A stretch of DNA of 64,000 bases from Lophium mytilinum (GCA_010093605.1 MU004199.1:1123609-1187608), one strand, 5' to 3'; shown: positions 42,709 to 53,961, counted from the first letter of the stretch. The notes: generated by a model not told the origin, from the letters alone. Translations and numbers: made by a program.

Positions 42709-44148
42709 ATGGCTGGCGGCGGGGATACGGAGCCCGACCAGGAAGTGAAGCGGAACACTATCTCAAGCAGCTCCACCGCGAAGAAGAGAGCGTCCTCTTC
42801 ACTATCATCGGCCCACAGCCCCATACAGCCAACGATCCAGGAGCGCGTAGAAGACGTGAACAGCCAAAAAGATACGCTCCGCGAGCGGCGCAAAGCTATT
42901 CAATTCGAATTGCTCAATCCAGGACAAGAAACACGCCTGGATCAGCAGGGGAGATACGCGGACGAAGCTTCACTTAATGTCCGAAAGCGCCGCAAGGCGC
43001 TTCGGAATGAGAGTCGTCGCATAAGTGAGACACTACAGTCACTCGCGGATGACACGTTCAAAGGCGAAGACACACCCGTGAAGCCGAAAACCGGCCCCGA
43101 GAGTCCAGCAATGACGATGGCCTCTGATTCCAGCGATCCTCTGTTGGCGCTGAAGGAACGTCACGAGGGAGTCTCAAAGAAGATGGAGGCGCTGAAACAA
43201 CGTCAAAATGAACTGCGAGCCGAGTTGCACCAGATCGGTAGGACCAAAAAGAGTCTCGAGGACGAGGAAGAGGTAAGCATTCTGCCTTTAGCGCTTGGCG
43301 CTTCGTCATCCATTGAGAACTTGGTACTGATTCTCCTCCAGGAATTGCTTAAGTTGATTCACTCACAAGAGGCCGCAAACCAGAGCCAACCTGTGTTCAA
43401 ATCTACCTCTGAGCATGCACAAGACCCCAGAAAGCCTGTTACGACCATATCAGTTGCGAATGAAACCCCGTCCGACTTCAACAACTCTGCCATCGAGAAC
43501 AGCCTCAGCGACGCTCAAGTTCCTAGTCGCCAGGAGACTCCAAGAGCTGGTACAATGAAGACGCATGTGCGTCGCGACCGGAGTGCCTCCCCAGTCCGAG
43601 AGCAAGTCGAAGATATCGAGAAGCGTCGTCGGGATAGGGAAGAACCGGCAAAGGCAGCGAATCCAAAAGTTGAGCGGGTCAGGAAGCCTTTCCACATACG
43701 CTACAACCGTTCGAATGTATTCTTGGCTACTCCCAAAGCCCCCGCCCAGATCGTTGGGCCTTGGGGAAAGCCAGACTGTGCCGTCCCCGTTCCGTTACAG
43801 GAAGAACCCTCCTTAGCGAAGTGGGGTTACCCAACAATCGTACCATACGAAGACACTTGGTATGAACTTGTATGCCGCGTCTGCAAGGGAAATGCTATTT
43901 GGCCCGACGATGGCAATTGCGACGACATCAAGGTGTGGCTCGATGGAGCTTCAGGCCTTCAAAAACACCTTCGAATCGACCACGATATAACCGTTGACAG
44001 TCTGAACAACATTGTAGAGGCTAGCTGCTACCGCGAGTTGACGCCCATGGAAGTTCGTGACATCAAGCTCGGGGTTAAGGACGCTTACAAGGTCCCCAAG
44101 CTCTGGTGCGGAGAGGCGGTGGAGGAAGCTGTCCCCACCAATGAATAG
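42709..44148 (+). CDS. C2H2-like zinc-finger protein, paralog A
   Basis: Exons 42709-43272 and 43342-44148, giving 456 residues. The 69-bp intron (GTAAGC...CAG) is an in-frame multiple of three without a stop, so retention would only add 23 residues. The N-terminal half is charged and helical with two related coiled-coil blocks (VNSQKDTLRERRKAIQFELL and GVSKKMEALKQRQNELRAEL). The C-terminal 170 residues form the conserved part: NVFLATPKAPAQ, GKPDCAVPVPL, GYPTIVPYEDTWYELVC, then a finger-like CRVCKGN...GLQKHLRIDH, and the ending RELTPMEVRD...KLWCGE. The order Cx2C...HxxxxH fits zinc binding. The gene at 56373-57140 shares this C-terminal block and its core promoter. Function unknown, probably a nuclear fungal family. 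Confidence 0.8.
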   Translation: MAGGGDTEPDQEVKRNTISSSSTAKKRASSSLSSAHSPIQPTIQERVEDVNSQKDTLRERRKAIQFELLNPGQETRLDQQGRYADEASLNVRKRRKALRNESRRISETLQSLADDTFKGEDTPVKPKTGPESPAMTMASDSSDPLLALKERHEGVSKKMEALKQRQNELRAELHQIGRTKKSLEDEEEVSILPLALGASSSIENLVLILLQELLKLIHSQEAANQSQPVFKSTSEHAQDPRKPVTTISVANETPSDFNNSAIENSLSDAQVPSRQETPRAGTMKTHVRRDRSASPVREQVEDIEKRRRDREEPAKAANPKVERVRKPFHIRYNRSNVFLATPKAPAQIVGPWGKPDCAVPVPLQEEPSLAKWGYPTIVPYEDTWYELVCRVCKGNAIWPDDGNCDDIKVWLDGASGLQKHLRIDHDITVDSLNNIVEASCYRELTPMEVRDIKLGVKDAYKVPKLWCGEAVEEAVPTNE

Positions 44149-44812
44149 GTTGTGAAGCTCTTGGGCCACAGGATGGCAGGTCTTTAGATGGAGATGGAGT
44201 GATGGAAAGATCTGCTTTCTTCTGGTCTGTGTTACGAGTGGTGCGCCCTTGGTCTACGAAGGACCTCGTATGTGGTGAATGGAGCGTCTGGCAAGGCTAG
44301 GTTCTTTTGGTATAGGATAGTGTAAGCTTCCGGACTATTGGAGTCTCCGCGCTTCATGGTAATTGTCACGTAGTCATGATACGGCTTCATCAACTTGTTT
44401 ACCCTCTTTGTGATTGCTACGTGTGCTTCGGCGACCTTTGAATTTTCACAACGCTAGTGTCATAATCGCGACACTCAGGCTCGATTGCAAAGTAGCTTGT
44501 GTGATATTTTAAGTATGCAAAGCATCACGAGCAAGTTGTCTGAACTACCTACGGGATTTTTGCATCAATGCTACCCGTGTAATTACTAACACAAGGCTAC
44601 CGTTGGGAGGAACGACTGAGTTTATGTCATAACTAAGTGCAGACAGCAAAACTAATATAGCCATAAAGGAAAATAAGAGAATTTCGTAACATCCGCTAAA
44701 GCGCCTCTGTAGCCTGGGTAATGGCAAACGGCCAGTGCTACATGTACGACCCCTTTTGGCTACCTACACGATGTGCTCTTGCTGCACGTACGACGCCCGC
44801 CCCGGCCCTTTT
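44149..44812. other. gene-free region
   Basis: 3' flank of paralog A grading into AT-rich sequence. No gene is seen. Confidence 0.4.
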
Positions 44813-45356
44813 GCAGCCCTTTCACCGCGTTTTTATTGGTTCGCTTAAAGCGCTGACTCCTCTAAAGTATAGCAGATTCACCTAGAAGCCTAACAACAGG
44901 CGACCCCCATATGAACAAGCGACGTGCGAATACTAATGCATAGCTCGAGCGAAAGACTGCGCTACTAGAAGCGTAGGTACAGGGTCTACGGCCTGTCGTA
45001 GGAAGCATCGCGCAGTCGATAGGCTTGCTGTTACGCTGTAGCCTCGTGACGCAGGTCATGACGCAGGTCGTGACGCAGGTCGTGAAGCAGGTCGTGAGGA
45101 ACTGAATAAGTATGCGGAGGATTTTATTAGTAAGGACCTCACAAAGGTTTTTTATAGGCTAGGGGCGAAAGAGGGATAGCGTCTATTAGGTGCGAGATAA
45201 ATAGTTTAGGTATCCTCCTAGGCAGGTAGATATGGAGGTATATATCTAGCTATATACGTAGCTACGGAAGGCTACACGTGCAAGCATGCGTAAGAGTAAA
45301 TAGCCGGAGGAACTTTAAAGCCCTCTAAGCTTATTAAAACGCGGTGAAAGGGCTGC
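44813..45356. mobile_element. 0.54 kb element with 21-bp perfect terminal inverted repeats
   Basis: GCAGCCCTTTCACCGCGTTT(T) at 44813-44833 is matched exactly in reverse complement at 45336-45356. The interior is AT-rich and TA-rich without coding potential and contains a 12-bp minisatellite (CGTGACGCAGGT, about 4.5 copies, 45045-45098). It ends beside GCT repeats and a 15-base G run (45361-45375). The layout is that of a non-autonomous DNA transposon or MITE. A target duplication could not be defined with confidence, and the superfamily is unknown. Confidence 0.6.
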
Positions 45357-45586
45357 TGCTGGGGGGGGGGGGGGGTGAGGACGTATAATTATTTTTGTAA
45401 GTGTGATTTACCTAGGGTATATTTGGTATTAATTTTTGAAAGTTCCTTGACATGTTTCGCTTGGTTCAAGTGATAAGGCCTGAGTGAGAAACCCTCCGTT
45501 GGCGTACTGGTTACGATTTTGGGAGGACACGAGGGCCGATACCACTGTCAAAACATCCTACTCGCTCTTTCACTTTATACTCCTGT

Positions 45587-45740
45587 TAGAGCGTCTAGGC
45601 TTAGCCTGGGTTCGATTCCCGCTCCGACCCTCGCTAGCACAGTAAAAAAACCAAAAAAAAAAATCAATTCACCTTCTCCTTTCCTTCTAGAGCGCCCAGG
45701 CTTAGCTTGGATCTAAATCCCGCTCCAGGCTCGCCAGCAC
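45587..45740 (+). repeat. tRNA-like hairpin repeats, inverted copy
   Basis: Two units (45587-45640 and 45690-45740) separated by an A-rich tract. The first carries AGGCTTAGCCTGGGTTCGAT followed by TCCCGCTCCGACC; the second is more worn. The whole block aligns with the reverse complement of 41322-41486, including the A-rich spacer and ACCTTCTCCTTTCCTTC. The two copies form a large inverted repeat about 4 kb apart around paralog A and the 0.54 kb element. A weak A-box-like TTGGTTCAAGTGATAAGG lies 120 bp upstream, too distant for a normal tRNA promoter. Confidence 0.65.
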
Positions 45741-45916
45741 AAAAGCTTCATTCTCTTTTTGCGCCTCCTTTCTTCTTCTCACGTGATTAGGTGTAAAATA
45801 GTACCTACATTATTAAGGACATGGTATTTTATTACACGCCGCGCAAGGTCTTCGCCCTCATTCTTCTTCTACCTCCTGCTTCCGGAGTCTCTTTAAGGTC
45901 GTCTTCTCCTACTCTC

Positions 45917-48900
45917 TTATTTCCTGAACGAGCTCGTCACTCCTTCCATGTTTTTGTCTTCTTGCTCCTTAGGTTGTACCTCATAGAAACCCTCGAGTTC
46001 GCGCATGTCCACACGCTCCGGAAGTTGCAACCTAACCCAGCGTTCAGCCTTTTGGACCATCAGCTCCCAAAGCTGCTTCTCCTCTGGGTATGTAACGCAG
46101 ATAAACCGTATCACAAGCGACGTATCCAAAGCTTCTCCTTGGACATTCAATATTGGAAGGATCTCTTGGCGGATCTCTTCACACCCGTGACGAAGTCGCA
46201 GGCCCATCTTGTTCAGAATTCGTTGGCGAGTATCGCTGTCCAGCGGAAAAGAGCCCGCCGCAGTCTGGATAGCGACTAGATCTTGGAGCGTAATTTCTCT
46301 CTCGATATTGTTGGATCGATGGACGCGGCGGATATGCTCAGCGAGGTTTTCCTTCCGCGTGAAGCCCTGACCAGAGGAGCGCTTGCAGTCGGCGAAGGGG
46401 CAGAATAGAGACTTCCTGGACCCCCCGTGCATCCTATGCACCTCACGCTCATGGCGAAGAAGACCTCCGCTGTAAGTATAACCTCGCAAGTTTTCACACC
46501 CAGCGATGGTGCACTTATATGGCCGGTCATGCTTGTCCATATGCTTACTACATGATCGAATTAGTTTGCATCAACAAGCTCGCGGGATGCATGTGGCATA
46601 CCTCCGTTCACATTTCCGATCAAATGTCTGGTCTAAATTTAGGCAATCCTTACGACAGCAGATGATCCTGTGCTCTGTATTCCGGGGTGGTTCCTCGGTG
46701 CGCGCGAAGGGCCTGATTATCCCTTGGCACGTTGGCTTGCGTTCACGATTGTTATCGATAAGATGCGCCGTATCGGGACTAGCCGTTTGACTTAGCGATT
46801 GGCTGAAGTTTTGCTTAAGTAAGCACTGTGGACGCCAACGTGCGAAGGGATACTGCCTGGACTCAAAACTGAAAAAAGTGGAATGGGCGAGATCCGGGGA
46901 TGGAGCTGCTTCTTCACACTCTGCACGCACGCTTGTATGCGAGGCCGCATTGGAAGCTCTTCGTGAGTGATAAGTGGCCGTAACTCGACCAGGTTGCCGA
47001 GGTGGAGGGGGCGATCCGCTCATATACGGAGAGATGTGCGGAGAGCAACTAGTAGGCGAGAAGTGTCGCTGAGTCTCCCCCACGAATATATTGCTTTGCA
47101 TGCTGGGAGGTGTCACCGGGCTCAACATCGAGTGGCTGCCTAATTGTTCCATACCAAAATCACGCGACATGTCGCTACAGAACTCTTCTTCATCAGAGTA
47201 ATTCAGAGCTGGCATGTTGCGTTCCGTCGAATGGTGGCTGATACGAGCATCTATAGGAAGTGAACTACTAAAGACTCCCATTGGGAAGTGACCCCGCGGC
47301 TGGGTGAGTACAGATAGTTCAGATCGTTGAGCTTTGTAAAGCCTGGACATACTCTCTTGATTTGTGTTGTTATCGACAGCAATAAAGCTGGTCCATCTTC
47401 CGGTTACTTTATATAGTGTTCCAATTCGTTCTGCTTCCTTTCTTATCATGTCATCCAAGGAAACATTCGCGTCGTCTTTGCTAGCGTTTGGGACATCCTG
47501 ATGCATCCAGCTCCTACCGATTTCCAGGTCCAACATCGCAGCTTTAGCGGCAAGATGATGAATGGCATTCGTGCCAGCAGGTGTTCCTTTGATAGTGAGG
47601 TATGTAGCAATGGCCTCGCCAGACGCGGCCTTTGCCCTTATGTTGACCGTCTGCGGATCACTCGTGGCGTGTTGTGGAAAAAGAAAGAAGATCGATCGAC
47701 GAGCAAATGTATGCAAAGAGGGAAGGTGATAAGGTGCTCGAATGTACCCAGGTATTTTGGATGATGGTAGGGTGTTCAGCTGCCTTGGTGAGATTGCAGT
47801 CAAGCCATCAATCTCAACCTCGCATTGCCAGGTCGTTGGCATAAGAGCCCCCTTCAACATGCGGATGACTCTTTCCGCCCATTTGCCCTTTCCGTCAGCG
47901 GCTACAACCTCAGCGTACCCTCCACCTTGTCGGCCAATACCTTCAATCAGCCGGTGTGATACTGAGTCTCCAATGCCAAGAGCAAAAAAGCGCACTGCGC
48001 CTCCAGCCTTTTCCCTAGATTTGGCGACATAGTCAAGCAGCTTCTCTGTATCCCAAACTTCTCCGTCTGTGAGAACCATGATCTGAGTTGTAAAGTTCCT
48101 TTGCTCAATTCGGTTCTCGAAAGCTGCGGCAATGGCCGAAAGAATTTCAGTACCGCCCATATTTGCATCAAAGCCGTTGGATAAGTGGTGCGTAGCTGCA
48201 TCCAGGCTCTGCTGTGTGTACTCTTGGGAAGAGCCCCAGAGTGACGAAAAATTGTCGCCAAAGGAGTAAATATTAAAGAAAGATTTCTCTGGAAGGCTCT
48301 TTAAAAAGACGCCCAAAGTCTCCCGTAGCGTGTTGATCTTTTCACCCATCATCGAGCCTGACCGATCCGCGACAAAAATGATCTCTCCCTCAAAGCGATT
48401 AGATGTCTCCGAGGTAGCATTCAAGACGAACAGATCTTGCGGACATAACGTGACCATCATAGCCGATTCATCAGTGCCGTCTATCGGAGCCTCCATTACG
48501 GCGCGAGATTCGACCAGGCTCGACCCCGAGGATAGAATTAGGAGGACAAAGTCCTTGCCTAGAGTAGCTGTTGAATCAGCAAGCAATGCTATAGCTCTGT
48601 TGGGGTCGAAATCGCGGTTCTGGGAGGCTTTGACACTTGAAGCAGCTTTCGCAAAGTTACTGAAGGTTGTCGTTGGTATTGGTTGGTTGTAAGTCGCTGC
48701 GGCGCCCATTTCGACCGATATCGGATGGGTGCGGCTCTCCAATTTGCGAATAGGAGTCAGGCCTGTAACATTGACTGTGACTGAAAGGCCATGATTTGAC
48801 GCATTACCCAACGCCGTGGTGGACGAAGGGAATCCCGGTGGCGGTAACCCATATCTTGGTGCGACCGAGGTGGGGATCGTTACCAGCACTCCTTCTCCTC

Positions 48901-49507
48901 CAATATCGGCCTTCAGCTCGTTCACATACTGGATTTCGACTTTGACAGTGGATCTTGCAGGAATATTGCCCAAATGCGTCTCGAAAACCTCAGGAGTGTG
49001 TTCTTCCAGCAACGCAGCGACGCGTTGCTCTGCTACTGCTTGCTTGTATTCCGCCCGAGCCTCACGCTTCGGCTTGATCTTCCCCTCAAGTGTCTTATCA
49101 TGGCCGACAGAGACTCTAAAGGACGTGATTACAGTGCCATCGTATAGCGGAAAGGTGTAGTTGGCGTCGGCGATGAGGGTAGCGGAGAAATTGGAGAAGG
49201 TTTGAGTCAGGGTCGTCCGGGAGATCGTCGACGTGACTTGGACATCGACCGACACATCGAGCAACGGCAAACACCGCAGCTCAGGTGTGGTTACGTTGCT
49301 CGTAGTTGTAGATGCGCGAAAGAGAGGGAATGCAGGACTTCTGTCAATATCGTCTTTGCGTGGACGCTTCGATGGACGTGGCAAGTTTATGGCGGCTACG
49401 TGCGCAGACTCAAAAACAACCCCGGAGGCAAGACGTTCCAACGCGGCATGCTCTTGGTGGAACTGATTGATGTAGGGCTGTCCAAACGTGTTTGAATAGT
49501 AGGCCAT
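45917..49507 (-). CDS. VIT-vWA protein fused to C2H2 zinc fingers
   Basis: Exons 49507-46602 and 46547-45917 on the minus strand, giving 1178 residues. The 54-bp intron has donor GTATGC and a TGTAG acceptor. Residues about 75-215 are a VIT domain (LPLLDVSVDVQVTSTISRTT, then FPLYDGTVITSFRV). Residues about 375-550 are a von Willebrand A domain with an intact MIDAS (DRSGSM, 381-386) and IMVLTDGEVWD. After a Ser/Pro linker come three C2H2-type fingers. The first is split by the intron: ICCRKDC at the end of exon 1 and KHMDKH at the start of exon 2. The others are YKCTIAGCENLRGYTYSG...HEREVH and FCPFADCKRSSGQGF...HIRRVH. VIT-vWA proteins usually bind protein partners; this finger set is common in fungal regulators. 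The split finger is strong evidence that the two halves form one gene. Confidence 0.85.
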
Positions 49508-50039
49508 GCTGATGGAAGGTGGAGTGGTTCCAAGGCTCTGAATTCCGTCGTTCTCTTACTCCGCTTCAGCCTGGTGCCTCCAGACTGCCGCAATGCAGCC
49601 TCATCACATCTATTGGCTGTTAAGGACTACATGAAACTCAGCCTTGTAGCCTTGTCGCCTTGATAACTTATGCGACCGTCGATCAGCGATGCTGCGCCTC
49701 TCAGCAGCAGGAGGCCCTTCGTCCAACACACAGTGCTGGACACCATTCCACTTGCATATATTCGGGGCGACTACGAGGGATACAACTACCTTACTTCTAT
49801 CATCTTCCGGTATGTGTTAGGAGTTTCGAGCGTATGGTAGATGGGCTTGGGTGGTGGACAGATCGTTATCCAGCCGATCGCAACATCCGAAGGCGAGATT
49901 GGATTCATGCTGCTCCAACGCATCACAACTCCAACCTTTTTCTCGCGGCATGATCTTAAGCTGGCTCAAGCAGTAGCTAACTGTCTTAGATAGGGGAGCA
50001 GTTTATAGGCTCAAAAATTGTCGGACATCAACAAAACTC
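49508..50039. other. divergent intergenic region
   Basis: Head-to-head spacer between the VIT-vWA-C2H2 gene and the decayed gene at 50040. No gene is seen. Confidence 0.4.
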
Positions 50040-52669
50040 ATGGCTCTACCCGTGTCGATCGGAGATGCACTTATGTTATCTAGATTGGCCTACCGACTAG
50101 GGCAGGCTTTCACAACCGGTCGTAAATCCGCTCCAGCAGAGTTCGAAGATGTCCAAAACCTTCTTCGTAGTCTGAGTAGAGCACTAAAGCTTCTGGGCCG
50201 AGACTTGCCAGATGGTTCTTCATCAAGTTCCATTGACGAAGACGAAGATGCGATCTTGCATATCGTCGGGAATTGCCGAAGCACGCTCATTTATCTTGAA
50301 ACTGTTGTTACGAAGTATGCTAAGTTGGAAGCCAATTCGAATAAACCCCAGACTACTCGGTTCAAGAGTTGGTCGGAAGATATCCGTAGGAATTGGAAGA
50401 AAGTCGTATGGACAAAGGAAGGGGGAGACCTGATGAAACTCAAAGCAAACCTAACAGCGCACACAAATTGTCTGACACTGGCGGTGTCGGCTGCCACAAG
50501 GTTCGTTTTTTCTCGCTTCTATTTGAACTTGAAGTGTTTCTGCTCTTTTTCGATATATTAGGCATGGGGAGGTATTCGGTATCGTAGACGGATCCACAGA
50601 GAGTTATAGTACAAAATCTTGGGATTGAACACTCCAAGCAGAGGGAACAAGTGCCCCAGATTTTTTATCATGGTATTTTACTGAAGATCGTCTTGCAGAT
50701 TGAGGAAAGACTTGCATGATCAACTTCAATATCAGGGCTAATGAGTTGTAGGCACCAAGGAGCAGTCTCACAAGAAAGAATCAACGCCATCCACACGAAA
50801 CTCGATGAAATACATCAATGGTATGCAGCGAATTTGCGAGGAGGGGAGTCTGAGACCCCTCGAAGTGCCAGAGCAGAAATTCGACCAGAACGTCGACCGC
50901 AAAATTCGCTACCATCGCTTGAAAAGCCGCCTCGTCTTGCTTTCTTTATCTCCGGAGCCTCGACGCGAAGTGCCTCCCCAGAAATCATATGTCCAATGGC
51001 ATCTTTTTCTGACCAGTGGCTGTCGAGCGAAGAAGCTGATAACTCCTGGAATATATTCCAATGTCGCTGTCACTCGGATACATCGTCCGCAACCATCGGG
51101 AGTCCGCATTCGCTACCCTTCCATGGTAACACTAATCGACGAACGTCTCTATAGTTCAAGAATGGTACTGACAAGCTCTAGTACTACCCGTCAGTTTACT
51201 TGTTCAAAATGTTGAGCCTTTGTCAAAAAGAAGCTGGCAAATCTACGTGGGCTCACCCCAATCGAACGCACCGATATCGCTCTGTCTTACCGACGTGTCG
51301 CCTAAGCGTACGTGGATATGTTAGTTGAGACTACTAATTGTACAACGGCTGATTTGCTACTAGATCTCGCAAGATTCGAGGCCTACGTCGTTGAGCTTGC
51401 GGTTTCTCGGGCCGCTCTTTATACCAAGCAAGGATTGAGTTCCATGCTAATATCTCATTCGGCCAGTGCTAATCAGACAGGACCTGTTTCCATTCTCGTG
51501 GCGAAAGTGTGAGGAGCCTCTAAGCCGTTTATCGGCTTTCCGAGCTGATCTTGCGATTAGACCAACGTCAAACATAGACTCGCCAGTCTCATTGGCTTTC
51601 ACGTCAAACGGTTATCGCTTCAGTCCTGGCCAGGTTGAGTCCCTCCAACTCTTGACCTACGGCACGCTACCTGAGACATCATCCACAAGCTTATCATTAA
51701 GTTTCGACTCCGCACAAGCTCTGCTGCGATATCCACATGCGGAGCTCGTTGTTCATTGCGCCGACCCAGCATCTGGCGAGGGATATGAGACACGTTATTT
51801 CATCCAAAGTATAAACCCTCTATACCGCCCACCGTTTCCCCGCAGTAACACGTTGTAGTTGATCATCATACAAACATCACAGTGTGGTCAAACCTGAGTA
51901 TTCGCCTTGAAAATGTGTCTTGTGTATCAGACAGTAACGGCAACGACGAATTCACGCCGTCTCAAGTCCAATGCTCTAAAGTCGACCTTTGTCTCCCTTC
52001 TACATCTGGTATGCATTCCTGTTGTTCTCTTCCGAAGGCAACTTTCCTAGCCGCTATCTAATGCCACTATCAGCAGTGCAATCTTTCGTGACCAGCCTCC
52101 AATCCATGCAACGCGAATTGCACATACTCTACCTACAGTACCCTCGCTTCGGCGAACAAGTTGTCTACCAACATGCCGTCGGTGATCTTATGGTACGACA
52201 CTGCTACCTCACCAAAGCACACCTTAGCCTCATATTCAATCCGCTTACCCGAGACTACCGCATGATCCTACTCAGTGGTTGCCATTCAGTCTCTGTTTGC
52301 CTAGAACGTGGGTGTTTCCTCCCGCTGAGCTCCATATATGATGAGCTATACTATAGGGGTCCTGTGCTAATTAAGCCAGTCCCTCAAACCTTCCTCCAGG
52401 ATATTGCCACTGCGACTGAACCCCCAAAACGCGACTACCCCGCTTGGTTTGTTGAAGTAACAGAAAATGGCACAAACATTCTAAAACAGTCTGCGGGTAT
52501 AGAATCGCTGCTCTCGCTACAGGGCACTGTCGCTAGTAACGCCCTTCGTAATACCTCCCCTTATTTCAGACAACAGACGACTTTGCTAATCTTTTCTCCA
52601 GCACAGCCTACAACGCTGCCGATTCGGGGTGCGCAGCAGGATGAGGATGAGGAGATGACAGAATTGTAG
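50040..52669 (+). pseudogene. decayed fungal-specific gene with STAND-type N-terminal region
   Basis: Starts MALPVSIGDALMLSRLAYRL and continues with the helical region EFEDVQNLLRSLSRALKLLG seen at the N-terminus of many large fungal proteins, some of them NACHT/ankyrin-type. A possible intron follows (donor GTTCGT, acceptor ATATTAG near 50502-50561). Beyond it, family-like segments appear in the right order but in shifting frames: IICPMASFSDQW...FQCRCHSD (about 50970-51070), SLAFTSNGYRFSPGQVESLQ (about 51590), FTPSQVQCSKVDLCLP (about 51950), and WYAFLLFSSEGNFPSRYLMP (about 52010). Several frame changes and stops cannot be explained by splicing, so the gene is probably broken. The last frame is open to 52669 and ends in an acidic tail (DEDEEMTEL). 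A reduced product from part of the locus cannot be excluded. Confidence 0.6.
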
Positions 52670-53651
52670 CGCGGAGTCGCACCACTGCACAAATCAGAGA
52701 ATTCTTATGTTTGCAACATCCTCCACTTCCCAACTCAGCCCGTACTCCTCTTCTCGTACTCCATTCCGCCATCAAGTGTAATATTGGGTGCACGCCTCAC
52801 AATTTGCGCTTGTTGGAACTGAATATCAATAGGGTCTTAGGAATTTGCGCGTGAGGAGATGATACGCCGTACACGGATTATCCAATCCTCCTGAAGCTAG
52901 TTATGTTCTAGCCTACTAAGCAAACAAGAGTGGACTTGAGTATTAAATCGCATCTTCAACCCCTGATTTGAGGCCTTGGCTTAGTTCTGCCGTACTCGCT
53001 CAAATACGCGTCGGAAAGAAAGTTTAGTTACTATTCGGCCCGAGCTAAGCCTATGAGCTCCTAGGAGTGAGAAGGAGTATTGTCAAGTTCTCCCAGGTTC
53101 TACCGCGCTGCATGATCCCAGTGGGCAAGCGCAGGTACTACAGCAGGAGCCCGGATGAGGGGTAACGATTTACTGGCGAATATTATACACATTATATAGC
53201 TCAGGCAAATCACGGCCACACTACGCTTTGCTAGTGCTATTTCTTCGGTAAGCTAGTAAGCTACAATACTCACTCATTAGAGATAGCGCATTTTCGTTCC
53301 TTGCTTGCACACATATACACTATCATGTAGTTCGCGCTTTACACAGAAGCTTTCACCAATATATGAGAGATGTCGTAAACCCCCCCAAACGTCAGCTTTG
53401 CCCATGAAGTGCTGCTATGCCCTTGAATAAAGGGGGATCCCTGGCCCCTCAGGGCCCTCCGGGACATAATCTAGCCTTGATCGAAGAAAAGCCTGAGCCA
53501 CCGCTCATCCCGAAGACCCTCTGGTCCATACATTGCAGTCTCAGTCGCCCCAGAGCCTCAGATGTCCCAGAACATCCAGTTACTCTGGCCTCCAGTGATT
53601 TCTGTTAGCGGTGAGTAAGCCTCTTATCCTTTCTAAAGAGTCTATACCATC
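52670..53651. other. gene-free, AT-rich region
   Basis: No supportable gene. TA/CTA-rich words resemble the degenerate sequence around 41.8 and 45.2 kb. Confidence 0.4.
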
Positions 53652-53783
53652 TCAATTATCGCTAAACCCCGCCCCCCCGTGGTTGCCTTTGGCATCTCCA
53701 CAGGTCTTGCACGTATCGGCTTTGTTGGGGTCTTCGACGTAGTCTTGGCATGTACAATTGGTGACGCGGCATTTCTTCGCCAT
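53652..53783 (-). CDS. small Cys-rich protein, 43 aa
   Basis: An ATG-initiated frame of 44 codons including the stop. The protein begins MAKKCRVTNCTCQDY, continues DTCKTCGDAKGNH, and ends in a Gly-rich tail. Five Cys and one His arranged Cx4CxC...Cx2C...H suggest a metal- or zinc-binding mini-domain. There is no signal peptide, so it is probably intracellular. A 15-bp element occurs twice in its upstream region (53962-53976 and 54052-54066). It is too short for length-based gene finding. The dense Cys pattern and the good CACCATGGC start context argue that it is real. Family not recognised. Confidence 0.55.
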   Translation of the reverse strand: MAKKCRVTNCTCQDYVEDPNKADTCKTCGDAKGNHGGAGFSDN

Positions 53784-53961
53784 GGTGTTGGAAACGGAGC
53801 GATACAACGATGAAACAGTATTTGAGGCTGCTGGAGTTCAAGTTCTTGCCGAGTGGGAGCAACTGATGAGCGTGAAGCTGTAAACTAGTTAGCTCACCTA
53901 CCTAGCTTTATAGGCTTAATATTGAACCCACTGTATGCCTGCGTATGTCCAGGTGACACTC

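Noticed and set aside
45587-45640. Functional tRNA gene
   Set aside because: Has a B-box and hairpin but no D-arm at the right distance and no variable loop; fits a repeat unit better.
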